A DNA stretch of 64,000 nt from Rhipicephalus microplus (taxonomy: Eukaryota > Arthropoda > Arachnida > Ixodida > Ixodidae), in the NCBI RefSeq assembly GCF_043290135.1, contig NW_027464589.1, positions 3,849,001 through 3,913,000 of the forward strand, in the 5' to 3' direction. Numbering within the stretch: the stretch's first letter is position 1; each line of letters opens with the position of its first letter. A program made the position numbers and the translations under genes. A model generated the notes under the pieces. That model saw nothing but the letters and a program-made list of their open reading frames with translations, did no database searches and was not told where the DNA came from. Positions 33,877-45,763 of the stretch are shown in pieces.

Positions 33877-35417
33877 CACGTACAGTGGGAATCGATGATA
33901 TGCGAAGCATGCACGAATGAGAAATGTTGATATGTCTCTTTAAAATCAGCACAACGTTACGAGGTGGGTGTAAATGATGCCGTACATGACTTCCGTGTCA
34001 TGATTATCTTGTTTGAATGGGTCGTTTACCTTCGTTATCTGTTCACGTCGCGTGATACCAAATTTAGTATATGTGAAGCTAGCGAAACGACCGCGAACAC
34101 GCTGTGAGCGTGGTATGTTATCATGTTCTTACACGACAAGTGTGTCAGAATTATCATGCTTGCACCTGTCATTATACTTTCGTCATTCATTGACGTCACG
34201 TAACACCAAATTTGTTATATGTGAAGCTAGCAAAATGGCCGCGAGCGCATCATGAAGGGCCCAGTATACTCCCTTGTAGCGTCCACGCTCGAGCACACTG
34301 GGCACAGCGACGCTTCGTTAGAAAAACGCGAGCACTGTATAGTCTGATGCCAGGCGCGGCTATCGTGCGTCGGCGCCGCCCGACGGCAACTGGCGTGAAA
34401 TGCGACATGCTGCATTTAGTGCCGATGCGTTACCAAGACAACACTGCGTCTCCCTATTTTCATTATGGAGGGCCGCCAGACGCGCTGAAACGCGCATGCG
34501 TCAAAGCAACGAGGCGCGCCTGCGAGTATATGGCAGGACCAGCGCCTGGCGTGGCAACGCCAGCGTGACGCGACGAAATAAATGCCGGAGAGCACGCGCA
34601 CCGCGTAACGTCAAAATGTATTGTCGCCTTGACTTAGGCATGTAGTCATGCTCTCACATGACACGCATGTCATGATTATCATGTTTGCACCAGTCACATA
34701 TCTTCGTCATCCATTGGCTTCACGTAATACCAAACTTGGCATATGTGAAGCTAGCGAAACGGCCGCGAGCGCATCATCAGTGTGGCATGTAGTCATGCTG
34801 TTACATGACACGCATGTCGTGATTATCATGTTTGGATGTGTCATTTACCTATGTTGTCCGTTCGCGTCGCATAATACCGAGTTTGGTACATGTGAAGCTA
34901 GCGAAACAGCCGCGAGCGCATCATGAGTGTAGCGTGTGGTCTTGTTGTTACATGACATACATGTCATGTTTGTCAATCTTTCACCAGTATCATAACTTCT
35001 TCGTCCATTCACGTCTCGTAATGCCAAATTTGGTATATGTGACGCTTCCGAAACGGCCGCGAGCACACCATGAGCGTGGCATGTAGTCATGTTGTTACAT
35101 GACACGCGTGTCATGATTTTCATGTTAAGTATGTCGCTTGTGTTCGCCATGCAATCATACTATACGATACCAGTTTTTCAACATGTCATGTGAACGAAAC
35201 CACCGCAAGTGCTACAAGACCATGAAATGTAAGTCATGACGTTCATGACATACATGTCATGATTTTCATGTTATGACCAGTCAAATATGTTTTTCATACA
35301 GTCATGTTATGCCATACCAACTTTGGTGTTGGCACCATTATCGAAACGGCCAGGAGAGCTAAAAGTCGTAGCGGCTACATAGATAGATACGGTGAAAGTC
35401 GCCGAAGGTCGCTAAAA
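33877..35417 (-). mobile_element. Composite tandem-repeat element, copy 2
   Basis: On the minus strand it repeats the order of copy 1 (10388-12646): cttcggcgacttt end, short CTAT run, bridge with accaaagttggtatggcata, about 145-bp monomers with catgacacgcatgtcatg-type cores, the GC-rich module (34255-34630), further monomers, and an end with TGCTTCGCATATCATCGAT. It lacks the Ruka insertion and has fewer monomers, which accounts for its shorter length. Small frames throughout are by-products of the repeat. Confidence 0.7.
34255..34630 (-). repeat. GC-rich module inside composite element copy 2
   Basis: Counterpart of 11850-12205: shares tttcgtcgcgtcacgc, ttgccacgccaggc and gacgcagtgttgtct on the minus strand, at the same place relative to the monomers. 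Confidence 0.75.
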
Positions 35418-35600
35418 TATGAAGGAAGGAAAATGGGAGGAAAAGAATGCCAGGGAGGTTAACCAGCCTATAGGCAGCCGGTTTGCAACCCTGCGCATGG
35501 GAGGGGGGTGGGGGAGATGAAAGATAGAGAGCAGAGAGGGAAGAGGGATAAACATTACGTTACCGCCTTCCAAGTGTGATGAACAAATGGAAACTAACAA
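35418..35600. repeat. Purine-rich dispersed repeat (unclassified)
   Basis: Contains agggaggttaaccag followed by a G/A-rich run with gagagcagagaggg. I recall similar wording as a common tick repeat, but no second copy lies in this window, so it stays unclassified. Confidence 0.35.
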
Positions 35601-35954
35601 CTGATAATCTGTGTATTGTCCAAAACTGAAATGTTAAATTGGATGTGCTGATTGTGTTGTAAATGAATGTTGGGTGATTTCTGTAATGGTTATTCCGTTT
35701 TTATTCTTTCATACATTGCTTTGTAATGCATATTTTTGTATGTATTTCAGAGTTGTCATTTTATTATTTGCTGTCATGAGCCACATGCATGTTTCTTTTT
35801 GTATTGTCGCTTTCCGCTGCCTGTAATTTTTGTATTTTTGTAAACTTGTAGTTTAGATTTTTTTTCTGGGTGGAGGGGCCAGTCAAGCTGTGAAATGCAG
35901 CTTTTTTCCCTTCGCACCAAACCACGTATACAGTGTATTTTCGTGTACTTGTCA
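35601..35954. other. Unassigned AT-rich stretch
   Basis: Probably 3' flank of the LINE that ends at about 35955. No further signal. Confidence 0.3.
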
Positions 35955-36891
35955 CGTGGTTAACTAAACTCAAACTCAAACTCAAAACTTTCGGCAGCAC
36001 ACGCGCTCACACTCAGTCATAGTCCAGTCTTGTCTTTCGCGGTGTGTGACATTGCTGTTACAGCCGCTTGTTCAAGTCCGTGTCGCGTAGGAATTTTAAC
36101 AGAGCTTTTGTCGCCTTCTGTTGCAATGTCTTCTCTCGGGCACTTGACAGAATAGTGTCCACAGACATTTGGCTGTTGTCGATGCGCGCAAAAATGGATG
36201 CCAGTGACTGTCTCTGGATGGCATACAGCGGACAGTCACACAGGATGTGGTTTAGCGTCTCTTCGCAATGACAGGCATCGCAGAGAGCGTTGTCGGCCAT
36301 TCCTATGACAAAGGAGTAAGATTTTGTAAATGCCACTCCTAGCCATAAGTGATGAAGAAGGGTGGCTTCTCTTCGGTCGAGTCCAGTGGGCATGCGGAGA
36401 GTCATCAAAGAGGACAGGTGGTGTTGACGATTCGCATCGATGCTTGGTGGGCACTATAGTGAAAATGTGATTTCACGCGCAAGTCGTCGAAGATTACTGG
36501 CAGCATCGCTCCGCGAAAGGGGTATGGCTTCTTCTCGTGTTCCTTCAAGGGCTGCCCGCGCGGCAGTATCGGCATGTTCGTTCCCTATGATGCCGCAGTG
36601 ACTTGGCAGCTGAAACGTCACATGATCCCCTTTCTCTTGTGAAGTGTGGAGGAGGCATCGAATTTTGAAAACAAGCTGTTTGTACGGACCGCAACGTATT
36701 GCTGAGAGCACAGATTGTAGGGCAGCCCTTGAGTAGCTGAAAATCGACCATTGTTGCGGTGGTTCCTGATTGATTACACAAAGTGCAGCACGCAAAGCAG
36801 CTAGTTCCGCTGTTGTAGATGCCGTGGAGTGGTCAGTCCTAAAGCTGATGGTAACACATCTTGCTGGGACAACTACTGCAATGCTTCGCAT
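35955..36891 (-). pseudogene. LINE 3' end with RNase H domain (I/Jockey-group-like)
   Basis: The minus frame 36891-36454 shows an RNase H fold: TTAELAALRAAL with the Glu helix, FSYSRAALQSVLSAI where FSDSRAAL is expected, QLPSHCGIIGNEHADTAARA with the final Asp. After a frameshift, LDRREATLLHHLWLG and LCDACHCEETLNHILCDCPL (a CCHC-like end) close the protein. The minus-strand tail is a TTTGAG repeat at about 35960-35990. The second catalytic Asp has become Tyr. RT and endonuclease are missing, so it is 5'-truncated. Confidence 0.85.
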
Positions 36892-37714
36892 TTAATATTG
36901 TGAGATGAGCAATGCGTGCGTGTGGGCGTGTCAACCCTCTCTATATCTAAAGTTTATTGGATCTTGTGGTACCACTCAAGTCTCGTGATGCTTTTCAGGT
37001 CGCGTGCAGTAGTTTATTCATGTTTTATGCCCGCAAGTTATTACTGAAATATTTTGAATTTCTGCTTGAAGCTTTTCGGCATTGTGATTGCCGTGCATGT
37101 GTTACAAATGACTAACGATGATTGCGATTCAACCTAACCTTATTTTTTGGTCAATGAGAGAAGCATAGTGGGAGGGGTGGCTTTATTGTTAGTCCCCTAA
37201 TTCCGCGTTTTCATCGGACCGCCTAACATTATCTTTGTTTTCTTCGGGAACCTCTTTAGTTTGTTTTCTTTCGGGCCCCTCATACTTTAACGTGTATTTC
37301 TTTTACATCTCCAAATTATTTTTTTTCGTGAATCACCGCCGGCATTACTAAAAAGCGCGATATTGTCCGCAGAACTCAAATAACAAGGATATTATACGTT
37401 AAGCCTTATTATTTTGTTTTAGTTCTACTTCTTTAATATTATGAAAGTGCCGCGAATCCTATACAAGAGATTCTAACTCTTACTGAGCGCTTTACCGATC
37501 ATGATTTTCTTGCTTTTCTTGAGGAATACTGTGGTTATGGGGTCGTTTAAAAGCACGTAATAAACTTTTACGTAGCATAGGCTACTACGAATATGAGTAT
37601 TGCTGATGACACTTTCTTTTATCCTATTCGTACTTACGTCATGGCTGTAAGCGTCTGCTTATATGTAAATATTCGTGTTTCTTTATATGTTGATTTTTTC
37701 AATTTGTCTGGGGC
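36892..37714. other. Unassigned AT-rich stretch
   Basis: No domain or repeat partner recognised. Confidence 0.3.
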
Positions 37715-38425
37715 AGCACAATGTACGAAACTTTTTTACCTGAGGGAAGGGGGAGCAGGTGTTTAACCATACTTCATTATGTTCATACGTGTAGTTTGTA
37801 TGTGTGCGCGTACATAAACACATGCATCCACGCGCTCCTGCCTAGGCCAGGCGTCCGTACAATTTTCGCCGCTGTAGTTAGTTTTGATAGTAACGAGGTG
37901 TTCATAGCACTACCATGGTTCTATGCTTGAGAGAACTGAAAGATGTAGCTTTATTAATTTATCGTCCCGAAACGGTGATATAGGATCTTTTTCACGCCAA
38001 GAAAAGTGTTGAGGCTTGATAAGGACAAAAAACAACAGTACCTTTATTGTAATTATTTCATTTTTCGTTCTTTGTTTTGATATTAACCACAGTGAATATA
38101 ACATTATATTGTGCATGCATATACGTACCTTGTATTGTTATGATCTTGACATCTGCATTCGTTTGTAGGTAAAGTTTGCAGACTTGCACAGCATAATTTT
38201 TTACATTTTAATCGGGACATGCACATGCGTTTCACACATTATATTGAGGTGTTTGTGTTATTAAAGAAAACTTATTTCTTATTGATTCATGAAGAGCACA
38301 CAATAAGTATCCAAAGATGTTTATATTTGTAGACACATTACAAAATATATCATAAGATTGATTTGCAGCGCATGTTTGATTACAAATGAACTGCGTCGTA
38401 TTTTGCAGGTATGTTTCTTGCTATA
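37715..38425 (+). repeat. Dispersed repeat R700, copy 2
   Basis: Same order of blocks as 31570-32262, direct orientation, about 6.1 kb apart. It includes tgttgaggcttgataaggac and gttatgatcttgacatctgc. Confidence 0.65.
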
Positions 38426-39227
38426 GGCCACCACTCTATCAATGACAGGAATATTTCACTTTTCTCGGAATTAATTACAGGCTCAATATTTTCAGAGTAT
38501 TTTACATGACTCAATTCTACAAATTGACTACGAATTGAGTACCAATTAGATTATTACAAATTGACTACAAGTTTGGTTACTGTGATTCGGTTTTTGGTGG
38601 CAGCTATAAAACTCCGACGACAGAAAGACTCATGAAAACATACGATTGACGACATCACTGCCGTCTATTCCTATATTTGCTCGAGTACAAGTGTTTGCTC
38701 AGTATTATACACTACACCATGATTCAGAAGCACAGCCTCAGAGCGACGGGACTTGGGCAATGTCGGTAAAAGAAGTTTACATAGTTCCCACGCTGAGCGA
38801 TAACACCTTCACATTTAGGATATTCTGTGTGTGCCAAGAGTTTTACTAAGCACACAGTGCTCTAGTAGATGCCTCAAGGCCTTCAACGTGCACTTCGGTG
38901 ACGTTCAGGATGGTAACTATATGCGAATAAGGGGGTTCTGACCCCCAACAGATTTTTTTTTGTAATTCTTTAGCTTTTCGGGTGCTACAAAAGTATCTCC
39001 GCGCTTTCAGATCGACCAACGTTGCCAAAGTTAGCCAATTTACAGAAACCCAGGCGGGTATGCTTGAATTCGTTCACTTATTTCTTCGTGGTATCAACTT
39101 CCAAGACAAGCACGCTCCATGAATGACGATGGCACGAACGCTGACCAAAGCAGCAACTCAATTACACAAAGTACAAATCTGCTACTTCAGGTGCTTATTA
39201 GCAAAGCAAAACACGTGCAGATATTGA

Positions 39228-39229
<2 letters not shown>
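38426..39229. other. Unassigned stretch
   Basis: A short imperfect repeat of acaaattgacta occurs twice at 38519-38572. No gene is recognised. Confidence 0.3.

Positions 39230-39274
<45 letters not shown>
39230..39274 (+). repeat. (CA)n(TA)n microsatellite
   Basis: A CA run of about 34 bp followed by a short TA run. Confidence 0.95.
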
Positions 39275-39839
39275 GTAAATATTTCTAAATCAACAGCAAC
39301 ATTTTAGCAGCCAGCACTACACACTACATTTTTTGTTTATTTTTGCTTTTTTTGGAGGTCGTTAATTTGTGCAGTGTGAATTCTATAAGCTTAAATGTAA
39401 GCATTTTGGCAGAAATCTGTCGGGCTCGGTGGAAGATTCAAGAAGTTGGGAAGTTCGTAGAGGGCCGGGGGTGTGAGGAACGACTTGGTACTTCCTCAGG
39501 ATCTGTCTGTGTTTCTCACAAAACATATCCGTGTCTTGTTTTCCCAAGACTGTATTTCTCCATTTCCAACACGTTTCCGAAGCCGTGAACGTATACAGAG
39601 GAGATTGTTCCTAGATAGCGGTTCAAGTTTGTTGGCGTGTTGTAAATGTGTCAGGACTCGCGCAAGGACCTCCTTCCGAAATTCCTCTCTGTTTCTATAA
39701 CAGAAAAGCTGTAGAAATCGATCATATGGTCGGGCTGCTCAAGTGCTCTGCAAAAGCGCCGCGTTGCACTTCTGCCTTCCTGACAGTCGTTCTTAAGTTG
39801 GCGTAATCTTAACGAGTGGGAGCGGAAGTTTATTGCTGC
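39275..39839. other. Unassigned stretch
   Basis: Frames at 39343-39700 have no domain. Confidence 0.3.
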
Positions 39840-40265
39840 CCGGCAAGGCGCACGTTAGCGCTCAGCGGCTGACTCCCTCGTCAGGAACGCCACTCCAAGC
39901 CTTCCGGCCGCTCCACGGGCTTTCTGAATGCAAACATTCGCTTTTGCCCACGTAGCTGGCTGGACACTCTGAACACGGCAACTTGCAGGCTACTCGCTGG
40001 TGTTGCTTCTTCCTTCGGCCGTGGTAGCAAGCGGGTGAGCGTCGAAGCAGGCTTGGGAACCACCTCGACTTCTGATTTTCCGAGAATCGCGGAGAGCTCT
40101 TCACTGGCGCCCGGCACATATGGGATGACAATGCGCTTCGCTGGCTTCAACTATTTTTCTGCCAGTGGGGTGACCAGCGAGGGAAGGTTGTCGCGTAGTG
40201 TGTCTTTCACGGGTCCCTCTACACGGTACAGTGATCATTTTCTACCCATGGTGACGCCTGCTTAA
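39840..40265 (-). pseudogene. Penelope-like element C-terminal fragment with GIY-YIG (copy C)
   Basis: On the minus strand PAKRIVIPYVPGASEELSAI, then KPASTLTRLLPRPK, and after a frameshift VACKLPCSECPASYVGKSE. The pattern (IPYxxGxSExL linker, then K-x-PCxxCxxxYVGxS) is that of the region joining RT to GIY-YIG in Penelope-like elements. It is a different family from copies A and D/E by sequence. It is broken and 5'-truncated. Confidence 0.7.
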
Positions 40266-40989
40266 ATAACAAAAACGCAGGCAAAAAAACGGAAAGAAAA
40301 CAAGAGCTATCTAAATGCACAATGCTGGGTAATATTTTTGTCAGTTTGTACCTCTCGAGGGGGCGTCACAAAAGTGTAAAGAGTGAACATTTTCGTTGAT
40401 AAATGTAAAACCAGGTTGCCGAGATGTATTAATAAAGGCAAGCTAACTGAAAAAAAAAATGTTCGGAGTGATCTATGTTGTTGTATACCATAATTGAAAA
40501 AACAAATGCCGTAGGTAAATATTGTGTTACTGTGTTGGTTTCCGGCACTAAAACTCAGCTGTTCCTCCAGTAGTTCGTCACGTACACCTCAGCACCAAGA
40601 ATGTAACCCTACCATCTGTGATAAATATTTTAATATGAGCATTTAGTGTGTTCACCTACCTGTACGGTGAAAAGTTTAAAAAAAAAGGCAGGCTTACCAA
40701 CAGAATGCAATTCTAGTTTCATGATGCATTTTATTGTCGCTTCCCTTTGTAACATTTACAAACTAGACCACTTCAGGCGCTTTAGCACTGTGCGAAGAAA
40801 TGCGAATTGTATAGCATTAATATATAAACGATCGTTATTGCTGAGCTTAAGAAAAAAAAAAGCAGATTTTGCTGGCGCACACGAGAAGACTGTGGAAGCA
40901 ACGATGCTGGTGGCCTACCCCAATTCCTTTCATTTACTTTACCTCTTCCTCAGTTTTCTTTCTCCCTTCTTGCTACATCAGTCTATCGG

Positions 40990-40990
<1 letters not shown>
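40266..40990. other. Unassigned stretch
   Basis: AT-rich, with A-runs at about 40450 and 40853. The 142-codon frame at 40646-41074 runs into the TA microsatellite and is not a credible gene. Confidence 0.3.

Positions 40991-41053
<63 letters not shown>
40991..41053. repeat. (TA)n microsatellite
   Basis: About 60 bp of pure TA. Confidence 0.95.
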
Positions 41054-41055
<2 letters not shown>

Positions 41056-42404
41056 ATGCTTTGTTTACGCTTAGCTGACACATGTGTTCCAAGTTCGGAG
41101 AGGCCGTCGGGCCAGGCTGGAAATGAAGTTTAAACACTCTGCCATTGAAAATAAAGTGCTACATGTATCAAGCTTGTAATTCACCTAAATTTTCATCCTA
41201 CGCTCTTGTCTAAACTGTGGGAGGATCGAAGCTGTAACACTGTATACGATGGCACCAAACGTGAACATCAATTTTCTTTCTTCCTGCAAGGAAAATCAAA
41301 GCATATTTCTGCCAGTAATGACCTCACGTTAACAACTAATGGAATATTATCAATAAATACCTGTTTTATAGACTAATAAAAAATGTTCTGCATCACTTTT
41401 TTTTCTTGGCTGCAGCATGATTAGTGTTCCTGCCGTTGCCATGTTTACAAATACATCAGCGAGACCATTGAGTGAAAAGGTGGATTATCATCAATATTTC
41501 CCAATCTAATATAGGCAATAATTATGGTGCATTCACTCTTATATCGCAAAATCAAGCTCTGAATTCCGACAACATCCGGGGGCGAGAGGAAGCACTACAT
41601 ACTTGAGATGTACACCTAAATTAGCAGTGTTGGTTTAAAATTGCTTATAAGTTAAGCATGCTAGCCCTTACATCGTACGCCAAGGACCCCATTCGATAGC
41701 TCTTTTATTGGTGCACAGGCCTTCAACACATTTATCAATAATGCGGAGATCGTTGCACATTCGACTATCTGTTGCATAAAGCAGTTGTAATGTGCGCAAT
41801 AACGCTATGAAATTTCCCTTCACATGTCGCAATGAAATCTCGCCAGATGAAGTGTTACATAAATAATTTATCTATTACTATTTGTAATATATCAAGGCGA
41901 TTGAAATGAGCCAAAAACATAAAGACACAATAGTTCTAGGTGTAGCAAATCTTTTGTTAAACCCACGATGCTGCATAATCTGAAGTTGCGAATCTCGTTA
42001 AATCAAATGTTGTCAGGTAGTAGTGGAAAAACAATCAGGCACACGCTGTCCCATGAAGCAGGCATTGTTTGAAGTACAGTTTACGGAACTATGCTGAGTA
42101 CCTTATAAAATCAGACACATGCAATGAGATGCCACCAAATGAGAGGTTAACACTAAATTACAAAAAGTTCTACAAAAGCCGCTTCTTCAGCTTACACTGT
42201 GCTGCCGGTCCCGAGCATCTGGTGCTATTTTCTCAATGGAACTATACTTAGCTCCTTACGCACATCGACGCAAAGAATAAGCTCTACGAAGGAATAAGAA
42301 AGCGAAAGAGCTTCCGCAAAGGATAACCGAACAGTACAATCTCGGGGCGTTTACTATGTAGTTAACAAGCACAATCCTTTCCTGCCCCTTGACTAATGTA
42401 TTGA
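41054..42404. other. Unassigned AT-rich stretch
   Basis: No domain, paired repeat or LTR is recognised. Confidence 0.3.
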
Positions 42405-42480
42405 ACACATTATTTATTATTACTATTTATTTGCAGTTACTGCAATCACCATTTGGGGATTTCACCAGGGTGGTACATAT
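42405..42480 (-). mobile_element. Short LINE 3' tail
   Basis: On the minus strand TGTACCACCCTGGTGAAATC leads to an AAATAAATAGTAATAA tail, the shape of a strongly 5'-truncated L2/CR1-like LINE end. Confidence 0.4.
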
Positions 42481-43758
42481 ACTTAGTCGCTGACAAAAAC
42501 ATGACGGTAAAAGTGATGAATAAAAGCAAGCAGAGCTACAGTGAGAACTAAAACCACTTTGGTAGCTTCTGTAAGAGTCGAGTAAGATGTTTTTAGGTGT
42601 AGTTCACCCTTCAGCTCCACCTATTTATCGGGCACTAGAAGTAAATGCGTAATCTTCGTGAAACTGCGTGCGCATGATGCGTTCAAGTATACAAAAGTAT
42701 TTCAGAACATATCTTTGCACCATTGAAATCATTTAAATTGTATGAGTTCTGTCATGTTTTTTTCGATACGTTGTTGCAAAAATGTAGTTTTTCTAATAAA
42801 AACTTTGCTGGCAATGCGACAATTACCTATGTCCAGTACACTCACACCAAGATGCAATTGGTGCACATCGTGCTCAATTTAGAAGGAAAAAAAGAAAACA
42901 AGAGGTGGCTTGACGTGACACTCTTCAAGCCCAGTCATAAAAATAAAACTGGGGCATGCTGGGAATATATCAACAGCATGAAGCATGAAGAGGATCAGGG
43001 AAGAGGATCAACTTTTTCTTGGGACAATACGAACCCCGCTTGTGTTATATAAGACTAATAACCTAACAGGGCCAAAAGCAGCGCTCTATCTAAGAGAATA
43101 GCAGAATATGTGTACCTATTTGTTCAACAAATTATTCCCAGTGTCCAATATATTGGACACGCTTCTTCTGTGAAAATCGTTCTACTAACATCTTTCTTAA
43201 TTTTTTGCGTGCTTTTAAATAGCCTAGTAGCTAAAAAAACAAAATTAAAAACTTTGTTCTGCCCTACAGAAAGTTTGGGTCGGAAATTATTATGGTTTAG
43301 CCACAAATTAAGTATTGAACCTGATATTATGATTACAATAGATTACCTACGACGAGAAAAAAACTAAAGAATGTAATGCAGTTGGTCCTAGCTCCTTCGT
43401 ATATAAATTATCTATGACTATATCAAAACTGTGAGGACTCGAATTCAACCAAGGCAAAAAAAAAAGAAGTCCTCAGTCTGAAAAATTGTTCATGGCTGGT
43501 CCGGAACCTGTTCGCGTACTCTACACAGGCCGTCTCTTAAACAGCGTGACTAAGAATGCACTGACAGCGGGTCGCTATTCTTTGGTTCCCGCAATGAGGG
43601 GCGGGCGAGAACAGGTTGAAGAGCGAGGCCACTTCAATAGGGAACCCGTCAGCGCCGTGGTGGGAGGAGAAAAGAGGGAACGAGGGGGAGGGTTCAAATT
43701 CATGCGGCACGTGGTGGACGTTTAACGAACTAGCCCCTCGTGGGCCAGAATCCTGGCC
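42481..43758. other. Unassigned right end of the 15.8-kb insert, with a 20-bp palindrome
   Basis: Contains the perfect palindrome GTGTCCAATATATTGGACAC at 43141-43160. The last 250 bp (43490-43758) are GC-richer and end at the inverted terminal sequence. The minus frame here is an accidental extension of the LINE frame past the break. Confidence 0.4.
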
Positions 43759-45763
43759 TCGTAACGCAAGTTGGTCCTCGATGCTATTAATTTCATTAAA
43801 CAGTATACAGTCATCTGCAAAAAGACGTATTTGGACCGGACTGTTTATAACGTTAACAATGTCATTACAAAAAATAAGGAAAAGTAAAGGGCCTAGCACA
43901 CTTCCCTGCGGTACGCCAGACGTAACAGGGAGAGCGTCAGAAGTGCTTGCATTAATGTCGACGTACTGTCTACGGTTACTTAAATAGGCAGTTAGCCAAG
44001 AGACAATGAACGCTGGAAGCCCGATTTGAACTAATTTATCGATTAATTTGTCGTGCGATACGCGATCGAAGGCCTTACTAAAATCTAAGAGTATGAGGTC
44101 AACCTGTCCCCCCTTATCAAGAACTGAAGAAGCGTGGTGAACAACTGTAAGTAGTTGAGTGACTTTCGAGAATCCCTTGCGAAACCCGTGTTGAAATGAA
44201 GAAATGATTTGATGGGTATCTAAAAATTGTGTAATGAACGTAGAAACAACGTGTTCAAGTAACTTACAGGCGGATGATAACATAGATATGGGTCTGTAGC
44301 TGGGAATTAAGAGATGGCTGCCTTTTTTGGGAATAGGTACGATACGGGCTATTTTAAAATCAGAATGTAGCGTGGCCGTACGAAGAGAAGATTCAAAAAT
44401 AAGTACAAGAAATTTCGTCAAGGTTTCAGCATAACGACGGAGAAATGCGTTCGGGATGCAATCGGGCCCTGGCGTCGATTTGTTTTTTAATCGAAGTAAC
44501 ATATTTAAGACACCATTGTGCGAAACAATATTGACATCAGGGTATGAAGCTATTGAATTACTCTGTTTCAACTGAGACTGCGAAAATATGCTATGGAAAA
44601 ACAAATTGAAGTGATTCGTGATTGCTCGAGGATTAGTCAATTTAGATCCGTCGACTGAACTTTCAGTTATGTTTTCATTGCGCTGTCTAATAAAGTTCCA
44701 GAATTTATGTGGTTCCTCTCTTAGGAAGTTCGGTAAAGTAGTGTTAAAGTAGAAATTTTTGGCGCGAGTAATAGCATTGAAAAGGGTAGCACAAATTTCG
44801 GTGAGTTGTTGAGGCTCTGTACGTTTTTTTCGCAAGCGCTTGGCTTTGCGTTTAAGGTGAATTATAGATCTAGATATCCAGGGCGTATATTTAGCGGTCT
44901 TCTTAACTTTATCGGGTACGAAGTTTCGCAAACAGAATAAACACATATTTTTAAATTTATTCCAAAGGACTTCAACATCGTGATCATTGAAATTTGGCCA
45001 GGTATTTTCTAAATACTCAGTAATTGCAGTGTCATTAGCTTTCGCAAAGTCTTTCACTTTTTTGAGAGCTGGGCAACTTTTTGCATTTTTGTATTGAAGG
45101 GAAATGGATGCAAAAACAATTTTTTTGATCTGAGCAACCGTGTTCCATAGACACGTGGTACTTTTCGAAAGATCTGGGCAGGAAAACAAGGTCAAGTAGA
45201 GAGGATGAATTGCCACAAACTCGGGTTGGTTGCTGAACTATTTGAACAAGGTTGTGTGAAAACATGATGTCGAGAATATCGTTATTGTGACAAGAATCGG
45301 GTCTTGTTTTCAAGCGGTCCCAATCAAAGTTGGGCAGATTAAAATCCCCTAGGATGAAAAGCTTATTTTTACTGAAAGAGGCCAAATGAGATCGCAAATT
45401 TACAAAAAAATCGGGCCCAGAATCAGGCGGTCTGTACACAGCGATAACAATGATTACTTTGTTTTCGAAAGAAACCCTTAAACATAGACTTTCAGTATCT
45501 GGCGATTGCGCTAGAAGGGATGCTTTGATACTGGTTTTTAAAATCACTGCAACACCCCCACCTCTAGTTGGCCGGTCTCTTCGAAATATTTTGTAACCTG
45601 GCGGAACTAACTTGTCATCAGGTATTTCACTGTGAAGCCATGTTTCCGTAATGACGGTCAAGTGTGGGCTATGACATAACAAAAGGGCTTCAAGCTGTGC
45701 CGTTTTGTTAACGAGACTGCGGGCATTTAAGTTAACGACCCTGATGGCAAGTTCAGATGACTG
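43759..45763 (-). pseudogene. LINE ORF2: AP-type endonuclease and reverse transcriptase (truncated)
   Basis: Endonuclease (45763-45127): NLNARSLVNKTAQLEALL, TETWLHSEIPD with the catalytic Glu, GGGVAVILK, VYRPPDSGPDFF, ILGDFNLPNFDWD and the SLLDLVF end; SMEHGCSD follows, where SDH is expected. A 1-nt change in the A7 tract at 45120-45126 shifts the frame. RT (45126-43759): STPGPDCIPNAFL, IVPIPKKG, YRPISMLSS, QHGFRKGFS, LDFSKAFDRVSHDKL, GVPQGSVLGPLLFLI and LFADDCILF. It stops after EINSIEDQLALR. The frame from 45763 has no ATG before the endonuclease and is the same frame as ORF1, separated only by its TGA. Confidence 0.9.

Larger units (their letters stand above)
27991..43758. mobile_element. 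Candidate 15.8-kb insertion with inverted ends splitting a LINE
   Basis: The ends are inverted copies: CCCCAGGATTCCGGCCCACG reading inward from 27991, and GGCCAGGATTCTGGCCCACG inward from 43758 on the other strand, 17 of 20 matching. TCGT lies directly outside both ends (27987-27990 and 43759-43762), as for a 4-bp target duplication. The outer flanks are consecutive parts of one LINE. No transposase is recognised inside, so it is either a large non-autonomous element, a small one swollen by nested insertions, or a rearrangement. Homology of the ends stops after about 20 bp. Confidence 0.5.

Noticed and set aside
40646..41078. 142-codon frame
   Set aside because: Its C-terminal part is a TA microsatellite read as repeated Tyr-Ile; not a gene.
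43537..43758. C-terminal extension of the LINE ORF2 past FADD
   Set aside because: The frame continues by chance through the terminal sequence of the insert; it matches no RT thumb.
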